Assembly: GCF_026870155.1 (NCBI RefSeq)
Contig: NZ_CP113975.1
Location: forward strand, 4,340,001-4,404,000
DNA: 64,000 nucleotides
From: Flavobacterium marginilacus
GTDB lineage: Bacteria > Bacteroidota > Bacteroidia > Flavobacteriales > Flavobacteriaceae
Reading direction: 5' to 3'
In this document: piece after piece, positions 34,340-43,884 of the stretch
Layout of the letters: every line of letters begins with the position of its first letter
Position numbering within the stretch: the first letter of the stretch is position 1
The notes under the pieces: model-generated
Seen by the model: only the letters and a program-made list of their open reading frames with translations
The model's database searches: none
Told to the model about the DNA's origin: nothing
Program-made: the position numbers and the translations under genes

Positions 34340-35491
34340 TCACACAACGTTTTTACGCTGGGCTTTCCACCATCTTTCCGGCATTTCTTGATTACAAGCT
34401 GCCAAATATTCTTCATATGAACATGGTAATAACGTATTTTTCTTCAATTTATTGTTTGAACTTAAAACATATGGAATCTCAATCCACCACCTTTCAGTTT
34501 TATCACTTTTAAAGAAAATTAAATCCTCATCTTCAAGCGGAACAATATACTTTAAATATCTCTCTCTGCTTCCAAACGGATACTCATTAGACCTATAATG
34601 ATACCCTTCGATAAAATACCAGCATATCTGAGAAATAATCACAGCCTCCTGCCTAGAGTTATTATGATTGAAAATACCAAATGATGTCACCTTATCACTT
34701 ATTCCAGCATATCTAGCCAAAGAACATATTTCCTTACCATTAAAACCATTCGGATTAAAATCTATAAAATTACCCGAATCCGATGATTTTACAGAGTTCA
34801 AATCTATACTTACTAAATCTGCATCTCTAAAAACCGGTTCTGAAATTGATATATTATTTGAAACTTCACCTAGCCGATAAGCATCAAAAAATAATTTCTC
34901 TATCAAATCAATCTCCTCCTGAGAATTATAGTATGTCTGATAGCCAATATTACAAAAATTAAATAAATTATTGGGCTCGTCTATAATTATTTTTGTTAAA
35001 AAAGAATCACAGCTTATCGCTTCATTTTCCTTCCCAAAATCAAACTTACTATCTATTGCAACTAGGTTTACCATTTGCTCCAAATCATCATAAGCTCTAT
35101 AAAGTGAATAAGTTATATCCTGAGAACCTCCAATAACTATCGGAATGATTTTTCTTCTTATCAATCCTGCTGTAATTTTTTTTACTGCAAAATAAGTATC
35201 TTCTTTTGAATTTCCAGCAAGAACATCCCCTAAATCCGCTATACTTGCCTTCCAGTTACCAGGAAACATACTGTACAATTCTTTTCGGATTGCATTTAAA
35301 TCAACTTCAGCTTTAGCCTTTTGATCACCTCTATTATCAAGAACACCAATAATAGCAATATTAATTTTATCTAAATCTGGAACTGAATCAGCAGTATGCA
35401 ACACAACTTTGCTTCCAAAATGCTGTGCAGACAGCTCTTGTATATGCTTTAAAATTTCACTGTCTAATGGCACTAAAAAATCAAATTCCAT
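34340..35491 (-). CDS. Arginase/formimidoylglutamase-fold protein, metal ligands degraded
   Basis: 383 residues with the ureohydrolase fold pattern, but the manganese motifs are altered. Canonical GGxH is GGSQD (121-125), DAHxD is DSKFD (147-151), and DxDxxDP is DLNSVKSSD (230-238). The catalytic histidines and one or more aspartates are therefore missing and the protein is probably not an active arginase. A long C-terminal part (about 275-383; RYLKYIVPLEDEDLIFFKS, ERWWIEIP, ERWWKAQ) has paired tryptophans. It lies between topA and gldK, which suggests a possible accessory role in gliding or secretion, but this is inference. Confidence 0.75.
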   Translation of the reverse strand: MEFDFLVPLDSEILKHIQELSAQHFGSKVVLHTADSVPDLDKINIAIIGVLDNRGDQKAKAEVDLNAIRKELYSMFPGNWKASIADLGDVLAGNSKEDTYFAVKKITAGLIRRKIIPIVIGGSQDITYSLYRAYDDLEQMVNLVAIDSKFDFGKENEAISCDSFLTKIIIDEPNNLFNFCNIGYQTYYNSQEEIDLIEKLFFDAYRLGEVSNNISISEPVFRDADLVSIDLNSVKSSDSGNFIDFNPNGFNGKEICSLARYAGISDKVTSFGIFNHNNSRQEAVIISQICWYFIEGYHYRSNEYPFGSRERYLKYIVPLEDEDLIFFKSDKTERWWIEIPYVLSSNNKLKKNTLLPCSYEEYLAACNQEMPERWWKAQRKNVV

Positions 35492-35567
35492 TTCTTTATC
35501 TATTTCTTTATAATCTTAATTTCCGCAGCTTCCTGAAACAAAATCAAGATCAACGGAATCAAATTCT

Positions 35568-38087
35568 TTATTTCTTTTTAGCCACAGTTTTTTTGGCCGC
35601 CGGTTTTTTTACTGCCGTCGTCTTTTTTGCTGCCACTTTCTTAGCAGGTGTCTTTTTGGCAATCATTTCCTGAACTTCAGCCAAAGTCAATTTTGCAGCA
35701 TCAACATCCTTACTTAGTTCAATTTTTATTTTACCCTTTGTTATTACTGAACGGCCCCAACGCGCTTTTTCTACCAATATACCTTCCTCTTCCCAATTAT
35801 GAAGCACTTTATCAATATTCTTCTGCAGTTTATCTTCGATCAAAGCCTCTACATCGGCTTGAGAAAGATTATCGAAATTATATTTCTTACTTACGTTTAT
35901 AAAAATACCATTCCATTTGATAAACGGTCCGAAACGGCCAGTTCCCTTTTGAACGCCTTCTCCTTTATAAACTGCAATTGGAGCATCAGCAATTGCTTTT
36001 TCATCAATTAGCTCCTGAGCTCTAACCATCGATACATCCAATGGATCTTCTCCTCTTGGCAAAGAAATAAAAACACTTCCATGACGCACATACGGCCCAT
36101 AACGGCCATTACTCACTTCAACTTCTTCACCTTTATATATACCTAAATTTTTTGGAAGCAGAAATAAATTCAACGCTTCTTCCAAAGTTATATTTCCAAT
36201 ATTCTGCTCATGACGAAGACTTGCAAATTTTTTATCATCGTCCTCAGCATTTCCAATTTGAGCCATAGGACCAAATTTACCTAAACGAACTGAAACCTGC
36301 TTACCAGATGCTGGATCAATCCCTAATATTCTTTCGCCGCTTTCTCTGTCGGCATTCGCCTCTACGTCTTTTACCGTTGGATGAAATTGATCATAGAACT
36401 CCTGCATCATCTTTGCCCATTCGATATTTCCTTCGGCTATTTCATCAAAATCATGTTCCACTTTGGCAGTGAAATTATAATCCAAAATATTCCCAAAGTT
36501 CTTCACTAAGAAATCAGTTACAATTGTACCTATATCAGTAGGGACTAATTTTCCTTTATCAGAACCTGTATTTTCTTTGAGCAGCTTCTCTGCCAATTTA
36601 CCAGACTGCAGAGTCAACTGCGTATAATTACGTTCCTGACCTTCTAAATTTCCTTTCTCAACATAGTTTCTATTGATAATAGTAGAAATAGTCGGCGCAT
36701 AAGTAGAAGGACGGCCAATTCCTAATTCTTCTAATTTTTTCACTAAAGAAGCTTCAGTGTATCTTGCAGCCGCTCTTGAATATCTTTCTGTTGCAGTAAT
36801 ATAATTATTCTGCAGTTTTTCATTTACTTTCAAGGCTGGCAGCATTCCTTCCTGCTCTTCTTCGTCATCATCGTGACCTTCAAGATATACTCTCAAAAAT
36901 CCTTCAAAAAGCAAAACTTCACCTGAAGCAGTAAATACTTCATCATGATTATTGGCTTCAATTTTCACATTGGTTCGCTCCAATTTTGCATCACTCATTT
37001 GTGAAGCCAATGTTCTTTTCCAAATCAAGTCATACAAACGTGCTTGATCTCTGTCAATATCAACAGAATGAAGAGACATATCCGTTGGACGGATCGCTTC
37101 GTGAGCCTCTTGTGCTCCTTTGCTTTTATTAGCAAAAGTTCTTGGATTTGAGAATTCCTTACCATAAGACTTAATGATTTCTGCCTGTGCAGCATCCATC
37201 GCCTCTTTGGACAAATTCACACTATCCGTTCTCATATAGGTAATAAGTCCAGCCTCATACAATCGCTGTGCCAGCTGCATGGTGATTCCAACAGGCAAAT
37301 ACAATTTTCTTGCCGCTTCCTGCTGCAAAGTCGAAGTTGTAAAAGGAGCTGTTGGGGATTTTTTGGTAGGTTTCGTTTCTAAATCTGCTACCTTATATGC
37401 AGAGCCTATATTTTTATTTAAAAAATCTTCGGCTTCTTTTTTTGTATTGAAATTTTTTGGAAGTTTTGCCTTAAAAGACTTTCCGGCTTCGTTTGTGAAT
37501 TCAGCAACAACTGAATAAGATGCTACAGCAGTAAAATTTTGAATTTCGCGTTCTCTTTCAACAATCAGCCGCACAGAAACCGACTGAACACGTCCAGCTG
37601 ACAAACCTCCTTTTACTTTTCTCCAAAGCACAGGAGACAACTCATAACCAACCAAACGGTCCAAAACTCTTCGCGCCTGCTGTGCATTAACTAAATTATA
37701 ATCAATTTCACGCGGTTTATCAATAGCTTTAAAAATAGCAGTTTTTGTAATTTCGTGAAAAACAATACGTTTTGTTTTCTCTTTTTTAAGTTTCAGTTCT
37801 TCCGCCAAGTGCCAAGAAATAGCCTCTCCCTCGCGGTCCTCATCGCTCGCCAGCCATACCATATCGGCATTTTTGGCTAACGTCTTTAATTTGGAAACCA
37901 ATGCTTTTTTATCCGAGGAAACTTCATATTTGGGAATGAATCCATTTTCGACATCAACACCTATTTCTTTGGAAGGCAGGTCGGCGATATGCCCGTAACT
38001 TGATTCTACCTGATAATCACTTCCTAGAAATTTTTCGATTGTTTTTGCCTTTGCAGGGGACTCAACTATCACTAAATTCTTTGCCAT
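35568..38087 (-). CDS. topA: DNA topoisomerase I
   Basis: 839 residues from the ATG at 38087 (MAKNLVIVESPAKAKT). A longer frame from 38135 is rejected because the promoter -7 box lies at 38107-38114. Toprim domain at the N-terminus (VWLASDEDREGEA), active-site tyrosine in ITYMRTDS (about Y284), and C-terminal Toprim-C repeats (GKFGPM, GRYGPYVRHG, GRFGPFIKWNG). The last 30 residues form a KKxxAKK tail, like histone H1, probably for DNA binding. Relaxes negative supercoils in the cytoplasm. Confidence 0.96.
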   Translation of the reverse strand: MAKNLVIVESPAKAKTIEKFLGSDYQVESSYGHIADLPSKEIGVDVENGFIPKYEVSSDKKALVSKLKTLAKNADMVWLASDEDREGEAISWHLAEELKLKKEKTKRIVFHEITKTAIFKAIDKPREIDYNLVNAQQARRVLDRLVGYELSPVLWRKVKGGLSAGRVQSVSVRLIVEREREIQNFTAVASYSVVAEFTNEAGKSFKAKLPKNFNTKKEAEDFLNKNIGSAYKVADLETKPTKKSPTAPFTTSTLQQEAARKLYLPVGITMQLAQRLYEAGLITYMRTDSVNLSKEAMDAAQAEIIKSYGKEFSNPRTFANKSKGAQEAHEAIRPTDMSLHSVDIDRDQARLYDLIWKRTLASQMSDAKLERTNVKIEANNHDEVFTASGEVLLFEGFLRVYLEGHDDDEEEQEGMLPALKVNEKLQNNYITATERYSRAAARYTEASLVKKLEELGIGRPSTYAPTISTIINRNYVEKGNLEGQERNYTQLTLQSGKLAEKLLKENTGSDKGKLVPTDIGTIVTDFLVKNFGNILDYNFTAKVEHDFDEIAEGNIEWAKMMQEFYDQFHPTVKDVEANADRESGERILGIDPASGKQVSVRLGKFGPMAQIGNAEDDDKKFASLRHEQNIGNITLEEALNLFLLPKNLGIYKGEEVEVSNGRYGPYVRHGSVFISLPRGEDPLDVSMVRAQELIDEKAIADAPIAVYKGEGVQKGTGRFGPFIKWNGIFINVSKKYNFDNLSQADVEALIEDKLQKNIDKVLHNWEEEGILVEKARWGRSVITKGKIKIELSKDVDAAKLTLAEVQEMIAKKTPAKKVAAKKTTAVKKPAAKKTVAKKK

Positions 38088-38106
38088 TTTGCTATTGTTT
38101 GAATGG

Positions 38107-38135
38107 CAAAAGTAATTTTTTTTTTTAAATTTCAA
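38107..38135 (-). promoter_or_regulatory. Putative topA promoter
   Basis: Minus strand: -7 TACTTTTG (38114-38107), 18-bp spacer, -33 TTG (38135-38133). The transcription start would be about 13 nt before the ATG at 38087, which decides the start codon. Confidence 0.65.
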
Positions 38136-38421
38136 CCTTTCATTGATTTTAAAAACATATTAAATCGGCAAATGAAGCGTTAAACAACACAAAGTTTCCT
38201 AATTATCATTTGTTTATATCAATTCAATTCTAAATTTAACTTTAAAAAAGCAAATTCATTCAACACAAGAAAAAACCTTTAAAACAGTAAAACACACAAT
38301 TCCATTTGACTTATATATAATAGGTATAAAAAAGAAATCCGAATTTAAATTTCCAAAAAGACAAAGCTCTTAAATAATTAGTTAAATTTACTACAAAAGA
38401 CCCAGCTGAACCTGCAAAAAA
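38136..38421. other. Intergenic stretch between divergent topA and glpD
   Basis: About 290 bp of AT-rich DNA. No ORF or clear hairpin is supported. A TAAATTTA near-match about 40 bp before glpD could be its -7 box. Confidence 0.3.
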
Positions 38422-40005
38422 ATGAACCGAAACAATCAATTAGAAAAACTCAAGAAAAACCAGAATTGGGACATCATTATTATTGGAGGCGGTGCCAATG
38501 GACTTGGGGCTGCCGTTGATGCTTCAAGCAGAGGTTTTAAAACCATAGTCTTAGAAGCTGTAGATTTTGCAAAGGGAACCTCAAGCCGAAGCACCAAATT
38601 GGTACATGGAGGTGTTCGGTATTTAGAACAGGGCAATATTCCATTAGTCATCGAAGCGTTGAAAGAACGCGGATTAATGGAAAAGAATGCTGGACATTTG
38701 GTAAAAAACGAATCATTTATCATTCCAAATTACAATTGGTGGGGCGGTTATTTTTACACCTTCGGGTTGAAATTATACGATTTATTGTCCGGCAGATTAA
38801 GTCTTGGAAGTTCTAAATATCTATCAAAAGAAAAAACCATCGAATTAATTTCCTCCATTGAACCCACCGGACTGCGAAGCGGCGTTCTCTATCACGACGG
38901 ACAGTTTGACGACTCCAGATTAGCAGTTAACTTAGCTCAAACTGCTGCTGACAATGGAGCCTGCGTTCTTAATCATTTTAAAGTAACACAATTAATTAAG
39001 GATAATCAAAACAAAATTACCGGAGTAATTGCGGTCGATCAGGAAACACAAGAAGAGCACAGTATATTAAGCAAAGCGGTAATTAATGCTACCGGCGTAT
39101 TTACCAATGCCATCATGAAAATGAACGATACTGTTTATAAAAAATACATTGTCCCGAGCCAAGGTATTCACTTGGTTTTCGATAAATCTTTTTTACCGGG
39201 AGAACACGCATTGATGATTCCAAAAACGAATGACGGAAGAGTTCTTTTTGCCGTTCCCTGGCATGATAAAATTGTCATAGGAACCACCGATACCTTAGTG
39301 AAAAAATCGGATATTGAACCAATAGCTTTGGAAGAAGAAATTGAATTTGTGCTGGAAACTGCTAAAAAATATTTGACAAAAAAACCAACACGAGCTGATG
39401 TTCTTTCGGTTTTTGCTGGTTTAAGACCGTTAGCCGCACCCGAAAATAAAGCACAAATCACCAAAGAAGTTTCCAGAAGTCATAAAATAATAGTTTCTGA
39501 GACCGGATTAATCACCATCACTGGCGGAAAATGGACAACATACCGAAAAATTGCTGAAGATCTTATTGACAAAACAATCGAGACACATCAATTACCCAAA
39601 CTTAAATGTAAAACCAAATATTTGTCCATTCATGGTAATAAAAAAAACAGCAGTGCAGATTTTGAAAACCACTTGTTTGTTTATGGAACCGACAGTAAAT
39701 CTATTCTTGAATTACAAGAAAATGAACCCGAACTGAAAGAAAAGCTGCATCCAAACTACAATTATACATTAGCCGAAGTTGCCTGGGCTGTTCGGAAAGA
39801 AATGGCTGCGACTGTAGAGGATGTTCTAGCAAGACGTGTGCGTTTACTATTTCTCGACGCAAGAGCAGCAATTACCTGCGCAGATAAAGTTGCCCGTTTG
39901 CTAGCAAAGGAATTAAAACATGATGAAATTTGGGTTCAAAATCAACTGGTGGATTTTAAAACCGTAGCGAATGGTTTTTTATTGAAAGAGTTTAGGTTAA
40001 AATAA
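38422..40005 (+). CDS. glpD: Glycerol-3-phosphate dehydrogenase, FAD-dependent (GlpD)
   Basis: 527 residues. FAD-binding motif IIIGGGANGLGAA (about 19-31), GlpD signatures TSSRSTKLVHGGVRYLEQG and GGKWTTYRKIAED, and C-terminal GlpA/GlpD cap domain (LAEVAWAVRKEMAATVEDVLARR). It oxidises sn-glycerol-3-phosphate to dihydroxyacetone phosphate at the inner membrane, passing electrons to quinone. Single gene; no glpK or glpF next to it. Confidence 0.95.
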   Translation: MNRNNQLEKLKKNQNWDIIIIGGGANGLGAAVDASSRGFKTIVLEAVDFAKGTSSRSTKLVHGGVRYLEQGNIPLVIEALKERGLMEKNAGHLVKNESFIIPNYNWWGGYFYTFGLKLYDLLSGRLSLGSSKYLSKEKTIELISSIEPTGLRSGVLYHDGQFDDSRLAVNLAQTAADNGACVLNHFKVTQLIKDNQNKITGVIAVDQETQEEHSILSKAVINATGVFTNAIMKMNDTVYKKYIVPSQGIHLVFDKSFLPGEHALMIPKTNDGRVLFAVPWHDKIVIGTTDTLVKKSDIEPIALEEEIEFVLETAKKYLTKKPTRADVLSVFAGLRPLAAPENKAQITKEVSRSHKIIVSETGLITITGGKWTTYRKIAEDLIDKTIETHQLPKLKCKTKYLSIHGNKKNSSADFENHLFVYGTDSKSILELQENEPELKEKLHPNYNYTLAEVAWAVRKEMAATVEDVLARRVRLLFLDARAAITCADKVARLLAKELKHDEIWVQNQLVDFKTVANGFLLKEFRLK

Positions 40006-40235
40006 TATTTTTTGAATCTTTACTTTTTTTTTGTGAATACTTGCAACAAAAAATAGGAATTAGCCCCAAATGATCTCAGATATTAGATCAAAGATTTTTG
40101 ATTTTTGACTTTCTGAAAATCGATGAATAACATTTATCTTCTTAAAATTTCAATTCAATTTTTACATCATAAATCTGCAATCGTTACTCTTCAATCTAAA
40201 ATCGTTTAAAATTTGTTAATTCTTCGGCTGACATC

Positions 40236-40267
40236 TTGTCATAATCACTGTATTTGCCGTATATTTG
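40236..40267 (+). promoter_or_regulatory. Putative miaB promoter
   Basis: -33 TTG (40236-40238), 21-bp spacer, -7 TATATTTG (40260-40267), about 17 bp before the ATG. Excellent match to the Bacteroidota consensus. Confidence 0.7.
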
Positions 40268-40284
40268 CGCTTTGAAAATACCCA

Positions 40285-41730
40285 ATGGAAAAGATAATTG
40301 AAGAAAGCAAACAAGGGAACAGCCTTGTACTGGAACATAAACCTGAGAATACCAAAAAACTCTTTATAGAAAGCTACGGCTGTGCAATGAATTTTTCGGA
40401 CAGTGAAGTTGTTGCTTCCATATTGTCTGACGACGGTTATAACACTACATCCGTTTTGGAAGAAGCCGATCTGGTTTTAGTAAATACCTGCTCGATTCGC
40501 GACAAAGCAGAACAGACGATTCGCAAACGCTTAGAAAAATACAATGCCGTGAAACGCACCAACCCAAAGATGAAAGTCGGAGTTTTGGGCTGTATGGCAG
40601 AGCGTTTGAAAGAAAAATTTCTTGACGAGGAAAAAATCGTTGATCTCGTTGTGGGACCAGACGCCTACAAAGACTTACCTAATTTATTAAGCGAAGTTGA
40701 AGAAGGACGTGATGCGATTAATGTAATTTTGTCCAAAGAGGAAACCTATGGTGATATTTCACCTGTCCGATTAATGAGCAACGGAATTACAGCATTGGTT
40801 TCTATCACGAGAGGCTGTGACAATATGTGTACTTTTTGTGTTGTGCCTTTTACCCGCGGACGTGAACGAAGCCGTGAACCGCAAAGCATCATGAACGAAA
40901 TTCAGGATTTGTGGAATAAAGGCTTTAAGGAAATTACTCTTCTTGGCCAGAACGTGGATAGCTACTTATGGTATGGCGGGGGATTAAAGAAAGATTTTGT
41001 CAACGCCAGTGAAATGCAAAAAGCAACAGCAGTAGATTTTGATCAGTTATTGGAAATGGTTGCAGTTGGTTTCCCAAAAATGCGTATCCGCTTTTCAACA
41101 TCGAATCCGCAGGATATGCACGAAAGCATTCTGCACGTTATTGCTAAATATCCAAATATCTGCAAACACATCCATTTACCTGTTCAGTCAGGCAGCAACC
41201 GTATCCTTAAAGAGATGAACCGTCTGCACACCAGAGAAGAATATATGGCTCTGATTGATAAAATCCGTGCCATTATCCCGAATGTTTCTGTTACACAAGA
41301 TATGATTTCAGGTTTTCCAACCGAAACAGAACAAGATCACCAAGACACTTTGAGTCTGATGGAATATGTAAAATATAGTTTTGGCTATATGTACAGCTAT
41401 TCGGAACGCCCGGGAACATTGGCAGGAAGAAAAATGGAAGATGATGTTCCTGAAGAAACAAAAGCAAGAAGACTGCAGGAAATTGTCGATTTACAGAGAG
41501 AACACAGCGCGATAAGAACACAGGAATTTTTGGGTCAGACTGTAGAAGTTTTAATAGAAAAAGCTTCCAAACGATCCCAAGATGATTGGTCAGGACGAAA
41601 TTCACAAAGTATCGTTGTGGTATTCCCGAAAGAAAATTACAAAGTAGGAGATTTTGTGAATGTAAAAATCACTTCCTGTACATCAGGAACTTTGAAAGGA
41701 GAAGCGGTGGGATATTCTGAAATGAATTAA
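40285..41730 (+). CDS. miaB: tRNA-2-methylthio-N6-dimethylallyladenosine synthase MiaB
   Basis: 481 residues. N-terminal UPF0004 domain with three cluster cysteines (SYGCAMN, NTCSIRDKA, LGCMAER), radical SAM core with CxxxCxxC in RGCDNMCTFC, and a C-terminal TRAM domain (about 415-480; VEVLIEKASKRS, GDFVNVKITSCTSGTLKGE). It adds a methylthio group at position 2 of i6A37 in tRNAs. In related genomes I expect miaB to be followed by the sigma-54 activator; here a GxxExxY element intervenes. Confidence 0.96.
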   Translation: MEKIIEESKQGNSLVLEHKPENTKKLFIESYGCAMNFSDSEVVASILSDDGYNTTSVLEEADLVLVNTCSIRDKAEQTIRKRLEKYNAVKRTNPKMKVGVLGCMAERLKEKFLDEEKIVDLVVGPDAYKDLPNLLSEVEEGRDAINVILSKEETYGDISPVRLMSNGITALVSITRGCDNMCTFCVVPFTRGRERSREPQSIMNEIQDLWNKGFKEITLLGQNVDSYLWYGGGLKKDFVNASEMQKATAVDFDQLLEMVAVGFPKMRIRFSTSNPQDMHESILHVIAKYPNICKHIHLPVQSGSNRILKEMNRLHTREEYMALIDKIRAIIPNVSVTQDMISGFPTETEQDHQDTLSLMEYVKYSFGYMYSYSERPGTLAGRKMEDDVPEETKARRLQEIVDLQREHSAIRTQEFLGQTVEVLIEKASKRSQDDWSGRNSQSIVVVFPKENYKVGDFVNVKITSCTSGTLKGEAVGYSEMN

Positions 41731-41733
41731 GTT

Positions 41734-41769
41734 TTTTTGCCACAGATTAAAAAGATTAACACAGATTTT
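41734..41769. repeat. Left 36-bp inverted repeat of the GxxExxY unit
   Basis: Begins TTTTTGCCACAGATTAAAAA and is the exact complement of 42189-42224. It starts 3 bp after the miaB stop codon. It contains the GCCACAGATT core shared with elements A and B. Confidence 0.9.
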
Positions 41770-41808
41770 ATTAAATTGTCTTTTTAATAAGTGTTAAAAA
41801 TTCAAAAT

Positions 41809-42180
41809 ATGAGTAGCTACAGAGAAGAGGAGACTTATAAAATTATTGGAATTTGCATGGAGGTTCATAGAACACTCGGACCTGGGTTACTTGAAATAAT
41901 TTACAAAGATGCTTTGGAAATAGAATTCAAAGAAAACAACATTCCATTTGAAAGAGAAAAAGAATTTGTGATTGAATATAAAGGTAAAATTCTGCCTCAT
42001 AAATTTTACGCTGACTTCATTGTAAACGAAGACATAATTCTAGAAGTAAAAGCTGTAAAAGAATTCACGAACGAGCATGTTGCTCAAACTCTAAATTATT
42101 TAAAGTTAGCTGAATCGGAAATAGGCTTATTAGTAAATTTTCAAACAAAATCTTTACAATACAAAAGATACGCTTTATAG
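41809..42180 (+). CDS. GxxExxY family protein
   Basis: 123 residues from the ATG at 41809; a GTG at 41791 would add six residues. The name-giving motif is GLLEIIY in MEVHRTLGPGLLEIIYKDAL. The rest fits the family: FEREKEFVIEYKGKIL, FYADFIVNEDIILEVKAV, QTLNYLKLAESEIGLLVNF. The D-(x)n-ExK arrangement (DFIVNEDIILEVKAV) resembles a PD-(D/E)xK nuclease core. Function unproven. The gene is framed by a perfect 36-bp inverted repeat that begins next to the miaB stop and ends after this gene, giving the look of a mobile unit inserted in an otherwise housekeeping run. Confidence 0.9.
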   Translation: MSSYREEETYKIIGICMEVHRTLGPGLLEIIYKDALEIEFKENNIPFEREKEFVIEYKGKILPHKFYADFIVNEDIILEVKAVKEFTNEHVAQTLNYLKLAESEIGLLVNFQTKSLQYKRYAL

Positions 42181-42188
42181 AAGATTAA

Positions 42189-42224
42189 AAAATCTGTGTT
42201 AATCTTTTTAATCTGTGGCAAAAA
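42189..42224. repeat. Right 36-bp inverted repeat of the GxxExxY unit
   Basis: Exact complement of 41734-41769 (ending AATCTGTGGCAAAAA), 8 bp after the GxxExxY stop. In RNA the two copies would form a long-range hairpin enclosing the whole gene. Confidence 0.9.
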
Positions 42225-42244
42225 TAAAAAAACGAGAATATCAT

Positions 42245-42391
42245 ATGTCTAAAAAAAATATACTTATCGCTTTAATTACTTTCATCATTGCTTTTGGAAC
42301 AACGTTCTACATCATCAGAACTTATTTTCCAAAACATAAAACTGAAAAAACTGCTGTTCAAAAAGACACTTTAACAAAGTCAAAACAGTAG
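42245..42391 (+). CDS. Small single-pass membrane protein, 48 aa
   Basis: ATG at 42245 encodes 48 residues: short basic start (MSKKN), one transmembrane helix (about 6-25, ILIALITFIIAFGTTFYII), then a charged cytoplasmic or periplasmic tail rich in Lys and Thr. It begins 20 bp after the inverted repeat. Its composition is clearly protein-like. Position between miaB and the sigma-54 activator may be conserved in relatives. No function known. Confidence 0.65.
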   Translation: MSKKNILIALITFIIAFGTTFYIIRTYFPKHKTEKTAVQKDTLTKSKQ

Positions 42392-42512
42392 AAAATTTTG
42401 ATTAAGATTAAAACAACGAATTAAAAGCAGCTCTTTAATTCATTAAGCATAAAGAAATCATTAAAGTAAGCAGTTTAACATTTAAACTATTTTAAACTTT
42501 AAACCTTTAAAA

Positions 42513-43772
42513 ATGGATACAGTACAATCAATAAAACAGCGCTTTGAGATTATTGGAAATGACCCAAAGCTCAACCGCGCCATAGAAAAAGCCATTCAGG
42601 TGGCCCCTACCGATATTTCGGTTTTGGTGGCTGGAGAAAGCGGTGTGGGAAAAGAAAACATCCCAAAGATTATACATTCCCTATCCCACCGAAAACACGG
42701 AAAATACATTGCTGTAAACTGCGGTGCGATTCCTGAAGGAACAATTGACAGTGAACTTTTTGGCCACGAAAAAGGAGCTTTTACAGGTGCTACCAGTACT
42801 CGTGAAGGTTATTTTGAAGTAGCCAATGGCGGAACGATTTTCCTTGATGAAGTTGGAGAATTACCTTTGACCACGCAAGTACGTTTACTGCGTGTTTTGG
42901 AAAATGGAGAATTCATAAAAGTAGGTTCTTCACAGGTTCAAAAAACAAATGTGCGAATCGTGGCGGCAACCAATGTCAATTTATTCAAAGCAATCGAAAA
43001 AGGGAAATTCCGTGAGGATCTATATTATCGTTTAAGCACAGTAGACATCAACCTGCCTCCTCTTCGCGAACGAAAAGACGATATTCATTTATTGTTCCGA
43101 AAATTTGCAGCCGATTTTGCTAACAAATACAAAATGCCTCCTTTAAAACTGGATGATACAGCTGTATTGATTCTGCAAAAGTTCCGCTGGAGCGGTAATA
43201 TCCGTCAATTGCGAAATGTTGCAGAACAGATTTCGGTATTAGAAACTAATAGGGACATTACAGCGCAGACTCTGCAGGCATATCTGCCAACCGAAGACAG
43301 TAATTTACCATCTGTTATTAAAGACAAAAAAAACGACAGCGATTTCAATACCGAAAGAGAGATTTTGTACAAAGTCCTTTTTGACATGAAAAGTGATTTG
43401 CACGATCTTAAAAAACTGACATTGGAATTAATGCAGAACGGGAGTTCCAAAGTTCAGGAAACTAATAAATCGCTCATCAAAAAAATATACGGTTCCGAAA
43501 ATGAGGACAGCGAAATAGATTTTGAAGAAGAACCAAGAAACTCTTTCTTATCCAATTCAAACATCGAACAGGACTATGAAGAACAGGAGTCGAACAATTA
43601 TCTTTTGGCAGAAACCATCGAAGAGGAAGAAATCCTAAGGCTAGAACAAAAAGAAATCGAAATGATCAAAAAATCATTAGAAAAAAACAAAGGAAAAAGA
43701 AAAGCTGCCGCAGATGAATTAGGGATTTCAGAGCGTACTTTATATCGAAAAATCAAGCAATTCGATTTGTAA
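42513..43772 (+). CDS. Sigma-54 interacting transcriptional activator
   Basis: 419 residues: the AAA+ domain begins almost at the N-terminus, with no receiver or other sensor domain. Walker A GESGVGKE (about 43-50), GAFTGA sigma-54 contact loop (86-91), Walker B TIFLDEVGELP, R-finger region LYYRLSTV. A long acidic linker (about 290-375) precedes a C-terminal Fis-type HTH (KAAADELGISERTLYRKIKQF). It remodels sigma-54 RNA polymerase. Lacking an input domain, it may be regulated by level or by a partner protein. It precedes lptE and the secG-gro run. Confidence 0.93.
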   Translation: MDTVQSIKQRFEIIGNDPKLNRAIEKAIQVAPTDISVLVAGESGVGKENIPKIIHSLSHRKHGKYIAVNCGAIPEGTIDSELFGHEKGAFTGATSTREGYFEVANGGTIFLDEVGELPLTTQVRLLRVLENGEFIKVGSSQVQKTNVRIVAATNVNLFKAIEKGKFREDLYYRLSTVDINLPPLRERKDDIHLLFRKFAADFANKYKMPPLKLDDTAVLILQKFRWSGNIRQLRNVAEQISVLETNRDITAQTLQAYLPTEDSNLPSVIKDKKNDSDFNTEREILYKVLFDMKSDLHDLKKLTLELMQNGSSKVQETNKSLIKKIYGSENEDSEIDFEEEPRNSFLSNSNIEQDYEEQESNNYLLAETIEEEEILRLEQKEIEMIKKSLEKNKGKRKAAADELGISERTLYRKIKQFDL

Positions 43773-43884
43773 GAAAAAATTAAATTTCAAATCACAAATT
43801 CGATTTTTGTACATTTGAAATTCAAACCGAATTTAGAATTTGGACTCGAGCGGTAGCGAACAGGCATAGCAATTTACACATTAT

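Noticed and set aside
38088..38135. Upstream extension of topA (16 residues)
   Set aside because: It lies over the TTG-N18-TACTTTTG promoter and lacks topoisomerase similarity; the start is placed at 38087.
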